64,000 nucleotides of DNA. Source: an uncultured Faecalicoccus sp. Lineage in GTDB: Bacteria; Bacillota_I; Bacilli_A; Erysipelotrichales; Erysipelotrichaceae. The translations under genes were made by a program, and so were the position numbers. The stretch lies in contig CABVDD010000005.1 in NCBI GenBank assembly GCA_902497095.1, positions 1 to 64,000 on the forward strand. Reading direction: 5' to 3'. This document shows positions 44,151 through 51,890 of the stretch, piece by piece (position 1 is the first letter of the stretch; each line of letters starts with the position of its first letter). The notes under the pieces are model-generated. The model saw only the letters and a program-made list of their open reading frames with translations. It was not told the DNA's origin and ran no database searches.

Positions 44151-44687
44151 TTACGTAAAAACACCTATACATTTACATACAGATTTCAAAATATCTTGAA
44201 ATTTTTGACTTTTGGGATCGATATGACCTTTCACATCAATGATACGTGCTGTATTGATCCATTTGGCATCGTTTAAAAAAAGACAAGATTCTTTATAAAG
44301 ACCAGGAATTTCTCCCAGCGCGAAAAGATGACTTTTCTTTTTATGAATTGGTTTTCCTGTCATCGGCACCACAAATGCTTTATTATGCTTAAACGCTAGA
44401 ATCAGACCAAAATGTTGATAGCCGATTTCCATTAAATATGCTTGTCCATAATCAATGAAACATATATCTCCTTTTTCAATTCGCAATTGAGACAAAATAT
44501 CTTTATAACTATATGCTTGTTTTCTTTGACAGAAATTTAATTTAGAGATCATGTAATCATACACTTCATTGATGCTTAATTCTTCTAACATTTGAAATTC
44601 TTGTTCTTTGGCCTGTTGAATCAATTGTTTTAAGGCCGCAACAGAAATTCCGTTTTCTTTTTGTTTTAGCCAGTCTTTAGGTTGCAT
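44151..44687 (-). CDS. PemK/MazF-like fold protein with an N-terminal extension
   Basis: A 178-residue protein whose second half (from about residue 68) looks like the MazF/PemK/Kid barrel: IEKGDICFIDYGQAYLMEIG, QHFGLILAFKHNKAFVVPMT and KESCLFLNDAKWINTARIID, matching the G-D-I-Y opening, P-x-T strand and R-I-x-x-x-x-G end of that family. The first 65 residues are helical and lack a known fold. No antitoxin gene adjoins it, so it is probably not a classic toxin module; a housekeeping RNA- or protein-binding role is possible. The start at 44687 lacks a strong ribosome site. Confidence 0.55.
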   Translation of the reverse strand: MQPKDWLKQKENGISVAALKQLIQQAKEQEFQMLEELSINEVYDYMISKLNFCQRKQAYSYKDILSQLRIEKGDICFIDYGQAYLMEIGYQHFGLILAFKHNKAFVVPMTGKPIHKKKSHLFALGEIPGLYKESCLFLNDAKWINTARIIDVKGHIDPKSQKFQDILKSVCKCIGVFT

Positions 44688-44729
44688 ACTTTAATCTAAG
44701 CAACAGGATGTGACGAAAAAATGACATTT

Positions 44730-45800
44730 TTATCTTTTTATCTTTTTCTTTATCCGACTTCCCTGCATTTGTATCCAATGCCCTACACTTAAAATAGGAT
44801 GATAGTGCTTAGAAATCATTGATGATTTTTCAATGAAAAGTTCTACACCAAACAATATGGCCAACATTACAAAAAAGCCAATCGTTCGATTGATCATATA
44901 AACAAAGGCACTTACACCAAATAAAGAAGTAACTCCACAAATGATCAAAACGGTATTACGATGACCAAACTGTCTCATCAAAAGATGGTGAAGATGGCTT
45001 TTATCGGCCTGCATAAAGCGTTGTCCCTTTAACGTTCGACGTAAGATAGCTGATAGAGTATCAATGATAGGCACCATTAAAATCAACACAGGCAAAGCAA
45101 GTGTCATAATGGTACTCGATTTAAATCCCATAATGGATATAGTAGAAACCATAAAACCTAAAAATAATGAACCGCAATCGCCCATAAATATACTGGCCGG
45201 ATGGCAATTATATACTAAAAAACCTAAAACACTGCTGGCAAGCACAAAAGCCAAAGACATGATATCAAAACGTCTTTCGATGATGGCCATACTGCCAATG
45301 ATGATCAAAACAATAACGCATAATCCGCCGGCAAGTCCATCTAAGCCATCAATCAAATTCACTGCATTTGTAATGCCTATGATCCAAACTAAAGTAAAAA
45401 GTACTGAAAAGATACCTATATCGATCGTGATCCCAAAAGGAAGGCGAATTATATCAACTCGAACACCAAAATAAATAGCTACAACAGCCGCAATCAATTC
45501 TAAGAAAAGTTTCATGCGCGGTTTTAAATCAATCAAATCATCTACCAGCCCGGCAAAAAACATAATACTTCCACCAAGAATAACACCATTGATCGTAGAA
45601 TCCACTTCAATGCATAAAGAAACCACGACGATAAAAGAAAGATAGATAGCTACACCGCCGATTCGAGAAATCAAACCATGGTGTACTGTTCTTTCGTTTT
45701 CTTTGGCATAAGCTTGGGCTAGAATAGAATATTTCTTTATTAATGGGGTCAAGATCAAACTTCCCATAAAGGCAAGCAAGATCCATTGCAGATCGATCAT
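44730..45800 (-). CDS. WecA/TagO-type undecaprenyl-phosphate GlcNAc-1-phosphate transferase
   Basis: A 356-residue membrane enzyme of the MraY/WecA family with about eleven helices, linking a sugar-1-phosphate to undecaprenyl phosphate in the first step of teichoic acid or other surface polysaccharide synthesis. Key loops: FAGLVDDLIDLKPRMKL (catalytic DDxxD), NAVNLIDGLDGLAGGL (metal site), FMGDCGSLFLG and the basic HLHHLLMRQFGHR. It ends the run of genes after the MreB-like gene, whose stop overlaps its start by 4 bases. Confidence 0.93.
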   Translation of the reverse strand: MIDLQWILLAFMGSLILTPLIKKYSILAQAYAKENERTVHHGLISRIGGVAIYLSFIVVVSLCIEVDSTINGVILGGSIMFFAGLVDDLIDLKPRMKLFLELIAAVVAIYFGVRVDIIRLPFGITIDIGIFSVLFTLVWIIGITNAVNLIDGLDGLAGGLCVIVLIIIGSMAIIERRFDIMSLAFVLASSVLGFLVYNCHPASIFMGDCGSLFLGFMVSTISIMGFKSSTIMTLALPVLILMVPIIDTLSAILRRTLKGQRFMQADKSHLHHLLMRQFGHRNTVLIICGVTSLFGVSAFVYMINRTIGFFVMLAILFGVELFIEKSSMISKHYHPILSVGHWIQMQGSRIKKKIKR

Positions 45801-46723
45801 CCTTTAAGCTCCTTCATTGTATTGATGATATCATATTCCGGTGTATTTGTATGCAGGATCGTGCATCCAAAAGCCTGTTCCAATAATTGTCGCAAGCCAA
45901 AACAATGAGCAAGTCCTCCGCTTAAAAAAAAGCCATTCTTCAACAATGCTTCTTTCATCTGTAAAGGTTGTTCTTTAAAACATTGTTTAGCCCATAACAC
46001 AATTTGTTGTTCAACCATTTCCATTCCCGACCAAAGATCCCAGGCACTGATGGAAATTCTTTGCATCTTCTGATATCGATCCATTGCCGTACAAGAAAGA
46101 CGAACGTTTTGATTTTTCCAAAAAGCATCACTGGCTGCTTTTTTTAATGCTATCGCATCTTCATTTGTAATCAAACAATTCGTTTTTGTCGCAACGATAC
46201 GTTTGATTTGTTCATCCATACGACTGCCCGCAAAAAAGATTCTTTTATAGCTTCGACAAGTTCCATTCACATAAATGCCCATTTCCGTATAAGAATGTCC
46301 GGCATGAATCAAAAAACAAGGTTCTTTTGTTTGTAATAGATCCATATTCGTGATGAATTTCACTTTTTTTATTCCGCTGTCTAATAAAATATGCTGCCAT
46401 TTTATACGATACTCTTCATCATACCAATCTGGGATTGCCATCCAAATACAAGGCTTCAATAAAGACTGATCCGCCTGCAGCACATCCATACAATTTTCTA
46501 AAAGAGAATGAATTACTGAATCAATAGAATCTTCCCATATGGGATAGCGTATCTGCATCAAAGAATCTTGATAAATACAAGAAATCGCATCTTGTCCATA
46601 ATATAACGGTTGATTATTTTTTATTGCGATTATTGTTCTGGTTTTGGCATCCGTATGCTTGGAACAATCATGCAAGCGTAATTCATAAGCCCCTGCATCC
46701 AATAAAAACCATCGCTCAAACAT
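45797..46723 (-). CDS. divergent MreB-like actin-fold protein
   Basis: A 308-residue protein that can be threaded on MreB: FLLDAGAYELRLH aligns with the phosphate-1 strand, FLIHAGHSYTEMGIYVNG with phosphate-2 (canonical DIGGGTT...), RIFFAGSRMDEQIKRIV with the D-E-F-D-E region, CLITNEDAIALKKAAS with the I-G-x-x-T-A-E strand, and NGFFLSGGLAHCFGLRQLL with the adenosine motif TGGGAxxxG. The glycine triad of phosphate-2 is replaced, so ATP binding is doubtful. It lies between DUF1146 and the TagO-like gene, suggesting a link to the cell wall. No canonical mreB is in the window. Confidence 0.55.
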   Translation of the reverse strand: MFERWFLLDAGAYELRLHDCSKHTDAKTRTIIAIKNNQPLYYGQDAISCIYQDSLMQIRYPIWEDSIDSVIHSLLENCMDVLQADQSLLKPCIWMAIPDWYDEEYRIKWQHILLDSGIKKVKFITNMDLLQTKEPCFLIHAGHSYTEMGIYVNGTCRSYKRIFFAGSRMDEQIKRIVATKTNCLITNEDAIALKKAASDAFWKNQNVRLSCTAMDRYQKMQRISISAWDLWSGMEMVEQQIVLWAKQCFKEQPLQMKEALLKNGFFLSGGLAHCFGLRQLLEQAFGCTILHTNTPEYDIINTMKELKG

Positions 46724-46725
46724 GT

Positions 46726-46935
46726 CTAAACACCCAATCCATTATAAATCGTTAATGATAAGATGGCCTGAGCGCAAAGATAGGCTAAAGCCAATGCGCA
46801 TAAAAACATCAACAACGTTACTTTTGCCGGCTGTTTCACACGACAAAATTTATCAAACTGAATGGCACTGATCGCATAAAAGCTCAGTACAAAACATACG
46901 ATATATAAAGCAATTTCTACGATTGAATTGGCCAT
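46726..46935 (-). CDS. DUF1146 (YwzB-like) membrane protein
   Basis: A 69-residue protein with two membrane helices (about 4-24 and 42-65) around the conserved short loop AIQFDKFCRVKQPAKVTLL, typical of the DUF1146/YwzB family, which in Bacillus lies near atp and cell-wall genes. TTAGGAGG precedes the start. Function unknown. It is 2 bases before the MreB-like gene. Confidence 0.8.
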   Translation of the reverse strand: MANSIVEIALYIVCFVLSFYAISAIQFDKFCRVKQPAKVTLLMFLCALALAYLCAQAILSLTIYNGLGV

Positions 46936-46943
46936 ACTTCCTC

Positions 46944-47774
46944 CTAACCGATCGTTACGATCTGACTAAAATATCCTTGATTTAAAAAATACTCCTGTGT
47001 CTTTAACAAAGTTTTATGATGTTTTGAAAAACCCATCAGACACGAACCAGAGCCTGTCATCATGACTCGATCCAAACCAAACGCTTCCATAGATTCCTTT
47101 AATTCTTTTAAAGTAGGCTGTAACATAAACGCCGGCATTTCCAGTGCGTTTTGTATCTTGTGCAATAAGCGATCATAATCTTTTTGTTCAATACATTCTT
47201 GTATTTGAGAAACATTTACATGTAAAGGCTCTTTTGTTTCCCAGATTTGAAAAGCCTGTGGTGTTGATATACCAAACGATGGCTTCACAAGTAAACAAGA
47301 AAGTTTCCAATCTGTTGTGATAGTCTCAATTTTTTCTCCAATACCTTTTACTCTTGCGAATCGATTGACCATGCAAAAAGGTACATCGGCACCTATTTTT
47401 GCGGCAAGCTGTAATTGTTGTGCTCTATCCATTGAAAGATTTTCTATGTGGCAGATGGCTTTAAAAACCGCAGCCGCATCGGCACTGCTTCCAGCCAAAC
47501 CGGCTTGGTCTGGTATATGCTTGATCACATGGATTCGATAATGTCCTAAGTCAGGTTTCTTTTCTCTTAACACCTGCAGTGTTTTGTGAATCGTTGAATT
47601 TTCCGGAAGAACCATCGTATCACAAGTAATACGATCTTTTGATGCCGATATGATTTCTATTTCATTATATAAAGAAACCGGTGCCATAATCATATCTAAC
47701 TCATGATAGCCATTTTCCATTGTCCCAACAACATCCAAAGCTAAATTTACCTTAGCTTGTGCCTCTACTTTCAT
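46944..47774 (-). CDS. ispE: 4-diphosphocytidyl-2-C-methyl-D-erythritol kinase
   Basis: A 276-residue GHMP kinase, fourth step of the MEP isoprenoid pathway. Motifs: VEAQAKVNLALDVVG at the N-terminus, the ATP loop DQAGLAGSSADAAAVF, VPFCMVN and the C-terminal MTGSGSCLMGF. Start overlaps the stop of rsmA by 4 bases. The partner IspD is at 21 kb; the other MEP genes are outside the window. Confidence 0.96.
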   Translation of the reverse strand: MKVEAQAKVNLALDVVGTMENGYHELDMIMAPVSLYNEIEIISASKDRITCDTMVLPENSTIHKTLQVLREKKPDLGHYRIHVIKHIPDQAGLAGSSADAAAVFKAICHIENLSMDRAQQLQLAAKIGADVPFCMVNRFARVKGIGEKIETITTDWKLSCLLVKPSFGISTPQAFQIWETKEPLHVNVSQIQECIEQKDYDRLLHKIQNALEMPAFMLQPTLKELKESMEAFGLDRVMMTGSGSCLMGFSKHHKTLLKTQEYFLNQGYFSQIVTIG

Positions 47775-48610
47775 GCCAACACCTCATACAATAATATAAA
47801 ATCTTCCAAGCTTAATTGTTGTGCTCTTGTATTCAAAGGAATTTTCGCCTTGGAAAGTATTTCTTCTGCTTTTTTCTTATCATTTAACCATTGTCCCAAA
47901 TTATTATAGATGGTCTTTCTTCTTTGTTGGAAACAAGCTTTGACCAATTCAAAGAAATAATCTTCTTTTTCTAAATGATATTTATGATGAAAAGTAAACT
48001 GTACAACCATCGAATCCACATTCGGTTTTGGCCAAAATACATGACGAGAAACATCCATGATCTTTTTTACATCACAACGATATTGTGTAATCACACTTAA
48101 TGCATTGTATTCGCTTTCTGAATTTGTTGCCAGAAACCTGGCGCCTACTTCCTTTTGCATCATTACCGTAATTTTTTCAATTGGCTCTTTGGCTTCAAAA
48201 AGTTTAAATAAGATTGGCGTTGTAATATAATATGGCAAGTTGCTGGCAAAAACCACTTTTTGGTGATCTTGACGCTTTGATCGGATCAATTGGTCGATAT
48301 CAATATCTAATACATCTTGTAAAATAACTTCTAAATTGCCATCTATCTCCTTTTGTAATATAGCTGGTAATCTTTCATCAATTTCCAAGGCAATGACACG
48401 ATTTGCTCTTTGGCATAAAAATTGTGTTAAAGCACCAATTCCCGGTCCAATTTCAAATACGAGCTCTGAAGCATCATCTATAGCTGCCTGCGCTATTTTC
48501 TCCACGACTTTAGGCTCTATGATAAAATTTTGACCATAGCTTTTCTTTGTGAAAATCTGATATGTTTCTTGAATTTCTTTTGTCCTTTTGATGGTCGCAA
48601 TAGGCTGCAT
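47771..48610 (-). CDS. rsmA: 16S rRNA (A1518/A1519) dimethyltransferase
   Basis: A 279-residue KsgA-type methyltransferase acting on the two adenines of helix 45 late in 30S maturation. Motifs: FEIGPGIGALTQFL (SAM motif I), ALEIDERL and the catalytic NLPYYITTPILF. The start at 48610 is right after the stop of rnmV (48613). The rnmV-rsmA-ispE order is common in Firmicutes and groups 5S and 16S processing in one operon. Confidence 0.97.
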   Translation of the reverse strand: MQPIATIKRTKEIQETYQIFTKKSYGQNFIIEPKVVEKIAQAAIDDASELVFEIGPGIGALTQFLCQRANRVIALEIDERLPAILQKEIDGNLEVILQDVLDIDIDQLIRSKRQDHQKVVFASNLPYYITTPILFKLFEAKEPIEKITVMMQKEVGARFLATNSESEYNALSVITQYRCDVKKIMDVSRHVFWPKPNVDSMVVQFTFHHKYHLEKEDYFFELVKACFQQRRKTIYNNLGQWLNDKKKAEEILSKAKIPLNTRAQQLSLEDFILLYEVLA

Positions 48611-48612
48611 AC

Positions 48613-49137
48613 TCAATCTTCCTCAATTTCTTTTCTTGTCACTCTCATCTGATTCAAGCGTTTAAAACATGTCTTCGCATTACAAGGCCCAATATGAAAC
48701 TTCTGACAGATCTTTTCTCTTTTTTTCGCACTATCTGCTAAACCTGTCAAGCCCAAATCTACAAACTCTTCCCAACGCAGTGAATTGATTCCTTGTTCAA
48801 AAGTAACCACATGACATAAAGAGTCCCATAAATCTTTTCGCGATGCATGTTCGACACCTACTTTTTTATCTGTCTTTGCCTTATTCTTATCAATAAACGC
48901 ATGCTTACAATTCGGTATATAGTCTTGTATCATTCTTCGTATGTGTTCTCCCGGATGATCCGGATCCGTAAAAACGATCACACCTCTTTTTTTCTGTGCT
49001 TCGCTGATTCTTTCCAACGTATCTTTTTGAAGCTGATCTCCACCTGTTTCAATCGTATCACAATCAAAATAAGATTGAAGTCTATTGGTATCGTTTTTTC
49101 CTTCCACAACAATGATTTCTTTGATTTTTTGTTTCAT
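48613..49137 (-). CDS. rnmV: ribonuclease M5 (5S rRNA maturase)
   Basis: A 174-residue TOPRIM-domain nuclease that trims the precursor of 5S rRNA at both ends, working on 5S bound by ribosomal protein uL18. The TOPRIM motifs IIVVEGKNDT (catalytic Glu) and VIVFTDPDHPGEHIR (DxD) are present, followed by the C-terminal half found in RNase M5 (FIDKNKAKTDKKVGVEHA). ATG at 49137 starts at the family-typical residues; no Shine-Dalgarno sequence is present between it and the upstream hairpin. The 5' leader contains a 5S-like RNA element (see that entry). Confidence 0.95.
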   Translation of the reverse strand: MKQKIKEIIVVEGKNDTNRLQSYFDCDTIETGGDQLQKDTLERISEAQKKRGVIVFTDPDHPGEHIRRMIQDYIPNCKHAFIDKNKAKTDKKVGVEHASRKDLWDSLCHVVTFEQGINSLRWEEFVDLGLTGLADSAKKREKICQKFHIGPCNAKTCFKRLNQMRVTRKEIEED

Positions 49138-49146
49138 AGATAATAA

Positions 49147-49212
49147 AAAAGAGAAGGCAGCGTCATAATGGGGTTGTTCGGGGTTTGAACAGGTGACGGC
49201 CGTTTCTCTTTT
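49147..49212 (-). ncRNA. 5S rRNA-mimic element in the rnmV leader
   Basis: On the minus strand the leader reads, in order, AAAAGAGAA, ACGGC, CGUC, ACC, UGUUC-AAACCCC-GAACA, ACCCCAUUAU, GACG, CUGCC, UUCUCUUUU. The blocks CACCUGUUC, CCCGAACA and GACGCUGCC equal conserved 5S rRNA helix III/loop C and 3'-strand sequence (5S: CACCUGUUCCCAUCCCGAACA). A helix I-like stem pairs AAAAGAGAA/UUCUCUUUU, GGC/GCC and CGUC/GACG, and UGUUC/GAACA forms the hairpin. The arm of helices IV-V is missing. Since RNase M5 cleaves 5S helix I, this looks like a substrate mimic for feedback control of the enzyme. The mimic is inferred, not tested. Confidence 0.75.
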
Positions 49213-49235
49213 ATTTACCCCCTTAATCGACAATC

Positions 49236-49263
49236 ATTATAGCACGGTTTATAAAGAACTCAA
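49236..49263 (-). promoter_or_regulatory. promoter of the rnmV operon
   Basis: -35 TTGAGT (49263-49258), 16-bp spacer and a perfect -10 TATAAT (49241-49236). Transcription would start near 49229, about 15 bases before the 5S-like element, which confirms that the element is in the transcript. Confidence 0.75.
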
Positions 49264-49435
49264 ATATTCCATCTTTTGTAAGTGTAATAAATTACGTATA
49301 ATAAACATAGAAACATGAAAAGAAAAGTATCTAATCTTTCCTATTATATAAGGAAAAGGATTATAAGCTAAAATATTGACAATTCTTTTGTTTTCATGAA
49401 TAATACTCAAGGTTTAAAAAAAGGAAGTGTGTCGT

Positions 49436-50806
49436 ATGTATGATGTAATCATTATTGGAGCAGGCCCTGGCGGTATTTTCTCTGCCTATGAACTGCTCAA
49501 AGAAAAACCAGATGTTAAAATTGCCATTTTTGAAACAGGCGGACCTTTAGAAAAAAGAAAATGTCCAATTGATGGAGAAAAAATCAAATCGTGCATCCAT
49601 TGTAAGACTTGCGCCATTATGAATGGTTTTGGGGGTGCTGGTGCCTTCAGCGATGGAAAATACAACATTACAAATGAATTTGGTGGTGACTTGTTCAACT
49701 ATGTTGGACACAAACAAGCTATTGAATTGATGGAATATGTAGATCACATCAATTGTAAATATGGTGGGGCTAAGACAAAATTGTATGTAAATACGCATAC
49801 AGAAATCGCCAAAAAATGTCTGCAGCATAATCTGCACTTATTAAAAGCCAATGTACGTCATCTAGGAACTGATATCAACTATATTGTATTAGGAAATCTC
49901 TATGATATCTTAAAGGACAAAGTTGATTTCTATTTCTATACACCAGTCGATATGGTTGAAAAAACAGATGATGGATACGAAGTTGTCTGTCAAAACCAAA
50001 AACGCTACCAAGGTCATCGATGCATTATTTCTACCGGTCGCTCTGGAAGTAAATGGATGGAAAGCGTTTGTTCAAGTTTAGGCATCAAAACCAAAAGCAA
50101 TCGTGTCGATATCGGAGTGCGTGTAGAATTAGCAGCTGATACGTTCAGTGAATTGACAGATTCTCTATATGAATCAAAAATCGTATATCGTTCCAAGAAA
50201 TATCAAGATATGGTACGTACATTCTGTATGAATCCTCATGGCGTTGTTGTCAATGAAAACACCAATGGAATCGTAACAGTTAACGGACACAGTTATGAAG
50301 ATCCAGCTAAATATACCAACAACACAAACTTTGCCTTATTGGTTTCAAATCACTTTACAGAACCATTCTCTCAAAGCAATCAGTATGGTGAATCCATTGC
50401 CCGACTTTCCAATATGTTAGGCGGTGGTGTGATTGTTCAACGCTTTGGAGATTTGATTCGTGGACAACGCTCTACACCAAGCCGTATCGCCTCAGGCTTT
50501 GTAAAGCCAACCTTAAAAGCAACACCGGGCGATTTGTCTTTGGTCATCCCAAAACGACAACTGGATGATATTATTGAGATGATTTATGCGTTGGATGAAG
50601 TTTGCCCATCCACTGCCAGTGATGATACCTTATTATATGGTGTTGAAGTCAAATTCTATAATATGCAAGTGCAAGTCGATAAACGCTTGGAAACTTGTCA
50701 TAAAGGATTATACGTCATCGGAGACTGTTCTGGTGTTACCCATTCATTAAGCCATGCCAGCGCCAGTGGTGTGTATGTGGCAAGAGAAATCGCCAAAGAA
50801 CTTTAA
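49436..50806 (+). CDS. FAD-dependent dehydrogenase (COG2509-like)
   Basis: A 456-residue flavoprotein with an N-terminal Rossmann motif DVIIIGAGPGGIFSAYELL and a second FAD motif near the C-terminus (YVIGDCSGVTHSLSHASASG). The segment KRKCPIDGEKIKSCIHCKTC has four cysteines and the following FGGAGAFSDGKYN is typical of this uncharacterised class. ATG at 49436 follows AAAGGAAG. Its stop overlaps that of the convergent lipase gene. Substrate is unknown. Confidence 0.85.
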   Translation: MYDVIIIGAGPGGIFSAYELLKEKPDVKIAIFETGGPLEKRKCPIDGEKIKSCIHCKTCAIMNGFGGAGAFSDGKYNITNEFGGDLFNYVGHKQAIELMEYVDHINCKYGGAKTKLYVNTHTEIAKKCLQHNLHLLKANVRHLGTDINYIVLGNLYDILKDKVDFYFYTPVDMVEKTDDGYEVVCQNQKRYQGHRCIISTGRSGSKWMESVCSSLGIKTKSNRVDIGVRVELAADTFSELTDSLYESKIVYRSKKYQDMVRTFCMNPHGVVVNENTNGIVTVNGHSYEDPAKYTNNTNFALLVSNHFTEPFSQSNQYGESIARLSNMLGGGVIVQRFGDLIRGQRSTPSRIASGFVKPTLKATPGDLSLVIPKRQLDDIIEMIYALDEVCPSTASDDTLLYGVEVKFYNMQVQVDKRLETCHKGLYVIGDCSGVTHSLSHASASGVYVAREIAKEL

Positions 50807-51714
50807 GATTTTATAAATGTCAGGATATCGTAGATCACGGTATCCTTTTTTTCTTCTTGTAAGATTTCATGGCGCATATTTGGATATATTTTTTCTTTAA
50901 TATTTCTATATCCCTGCTTACGTAAATGCTCTTGTGCTTTATGCAGCTGTTTAAGAGATCCTATAACAGGATCCTTTTGTCCTGCTAAAAATAAAATTGG
51001 AATGTTGGGATTTTTTACCTTCCATCCTTGATCATCAAATGTTCTTTTCACCATTAAAAACAAGTTTTTAAAACCATTTAACGTAAAGATAAAACCATCC
51101 TTTTCTTCTTCGTTATACCCTTTTACATTATGAGCATTTTCTGAAAGCCATCGATTTTCTAATGATCCTTCAAATTTACGATCATAATTGCCAAACGTTA
51201 ACTTTTGAATAAAATGACTACGATGTCTATTCCCATATCGCATAGTCAAAAGCTTTGTGATACCAAGACCTGCATTGACTAAAGGATTATTGACAACAGA
51301 TCCAGAAAGAATCATTTTATCAATTGTATCATCATATTTTTTTAAATATAGCCGAGCCACTAACGTTCCCATAGAATGAGCAAATAAATACACTGGAACT
51401 GCCGGAAAGCTATGATGAGCATAATCAACTACATCTTTAACATCTTCCACAATAAAACAGGCATCCTCTTCATAAAAATAACCAAAGTCTTCTTTAGAGT
51501 AAACACTGTCACCATGTCCTCGATGATCATAGATTAAAGCCACATATCCTGCATTCACACATGCCTGCATAAAATACATATATCTTTCTTTATGTTCCGC
51601 CATTCCATGTAACAAAATAATTACACCAGAAGGCATTTGATCAGGAGCCATTTGCAACATAGATAAAGGAAGATCGTCACTAGATGATGATAAAGTAAAT
51701 TGTTTTTTTAACAT
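50803..51714 (-). CDS. alpha/beta hydrolase, monoacylglycerol lipase-like (second copy)
   Basis: A 303-residue serine hydrolase with LLHGMAEHKERY (oxyanion), DHRGHGDS, FAHSMGTLVARL (nucleophile Ser), Asp in GQKDPVIG and His in YPNMRHEILQE. Related in type to the lipase at 22.9-23.8 kb but divergent in sequence, so a separate specificity is likely. No signal peptide. Its promoter region, with a 18-bp palindrome, is shared with the DUF349 gene. Confidence 0.92.
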   Translation of the reverse strand: MLKKQFTLSSSSDDLPLSMLQMAPDQMPSGVIILLHGMAEHKERYMYFMQACVNAGYVALIYDHRGHGDSVYSKEDFGYFYEEDACFIVEDVKDVVDYAHHSFPAVPVYLFAHSMGTLVARLYLKKYDDTIDKMILSGSVVNNPLVNAGLGITKLLTMRYGNRHRSHFIQKLTFGNYDRKFEGSLENRWLSENAHNVKGYNEEEKDGFIFTLNGFKNLFLMVKRTFDDQGWKVKNPNIPILFLAGQKDPVIGSLKQLHKAQEHLRKQGYRNIKEKIYPNMRHEILQEEKKDTVIYDILTFIKS

Positions 51715-51800
51715 AGTTAAACCTCTTTCTTATTTCTATTGAAACATGGGTTTATTCATTTTACAACCATCTTAAAAATATCTTTTTCTATCATTTTTAG

Positions 51801-51818
51801 AAAATTCCTAGGAATTTT
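51801..51818. promoter_or_regulatory. perfect 18-bp palindrome in a divergent promoter region
   Basis: AAAATTCCTAGGAATTTT is perfectly self-complementary, and GGAATTT recurs at 51821. It lies between divergent genes, about 30 bases upstream of TTGGGA-17-TATACT, the likely DUF349 promoter. The regulator is unknown. Confidence 0.5.
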
Positions 51819-51890
51819 TTGGAATTTCTTGGGATGTTACTAATTTTGTGATATACTTCATATATGTATCAAAAAGTAGGGGGTGAGCTT

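Noticed and set aside
49147..49212. 5S-like element as a plain intrinsic terminator or a decayed 5S gene
   Set aside because: It has a U-tract, but the precise match to conserved 5S blocks within the leader of the 5S maturase is too specific for a chance terminator, and it is far shorter than a 5S gene and lacks the IV-V arm.
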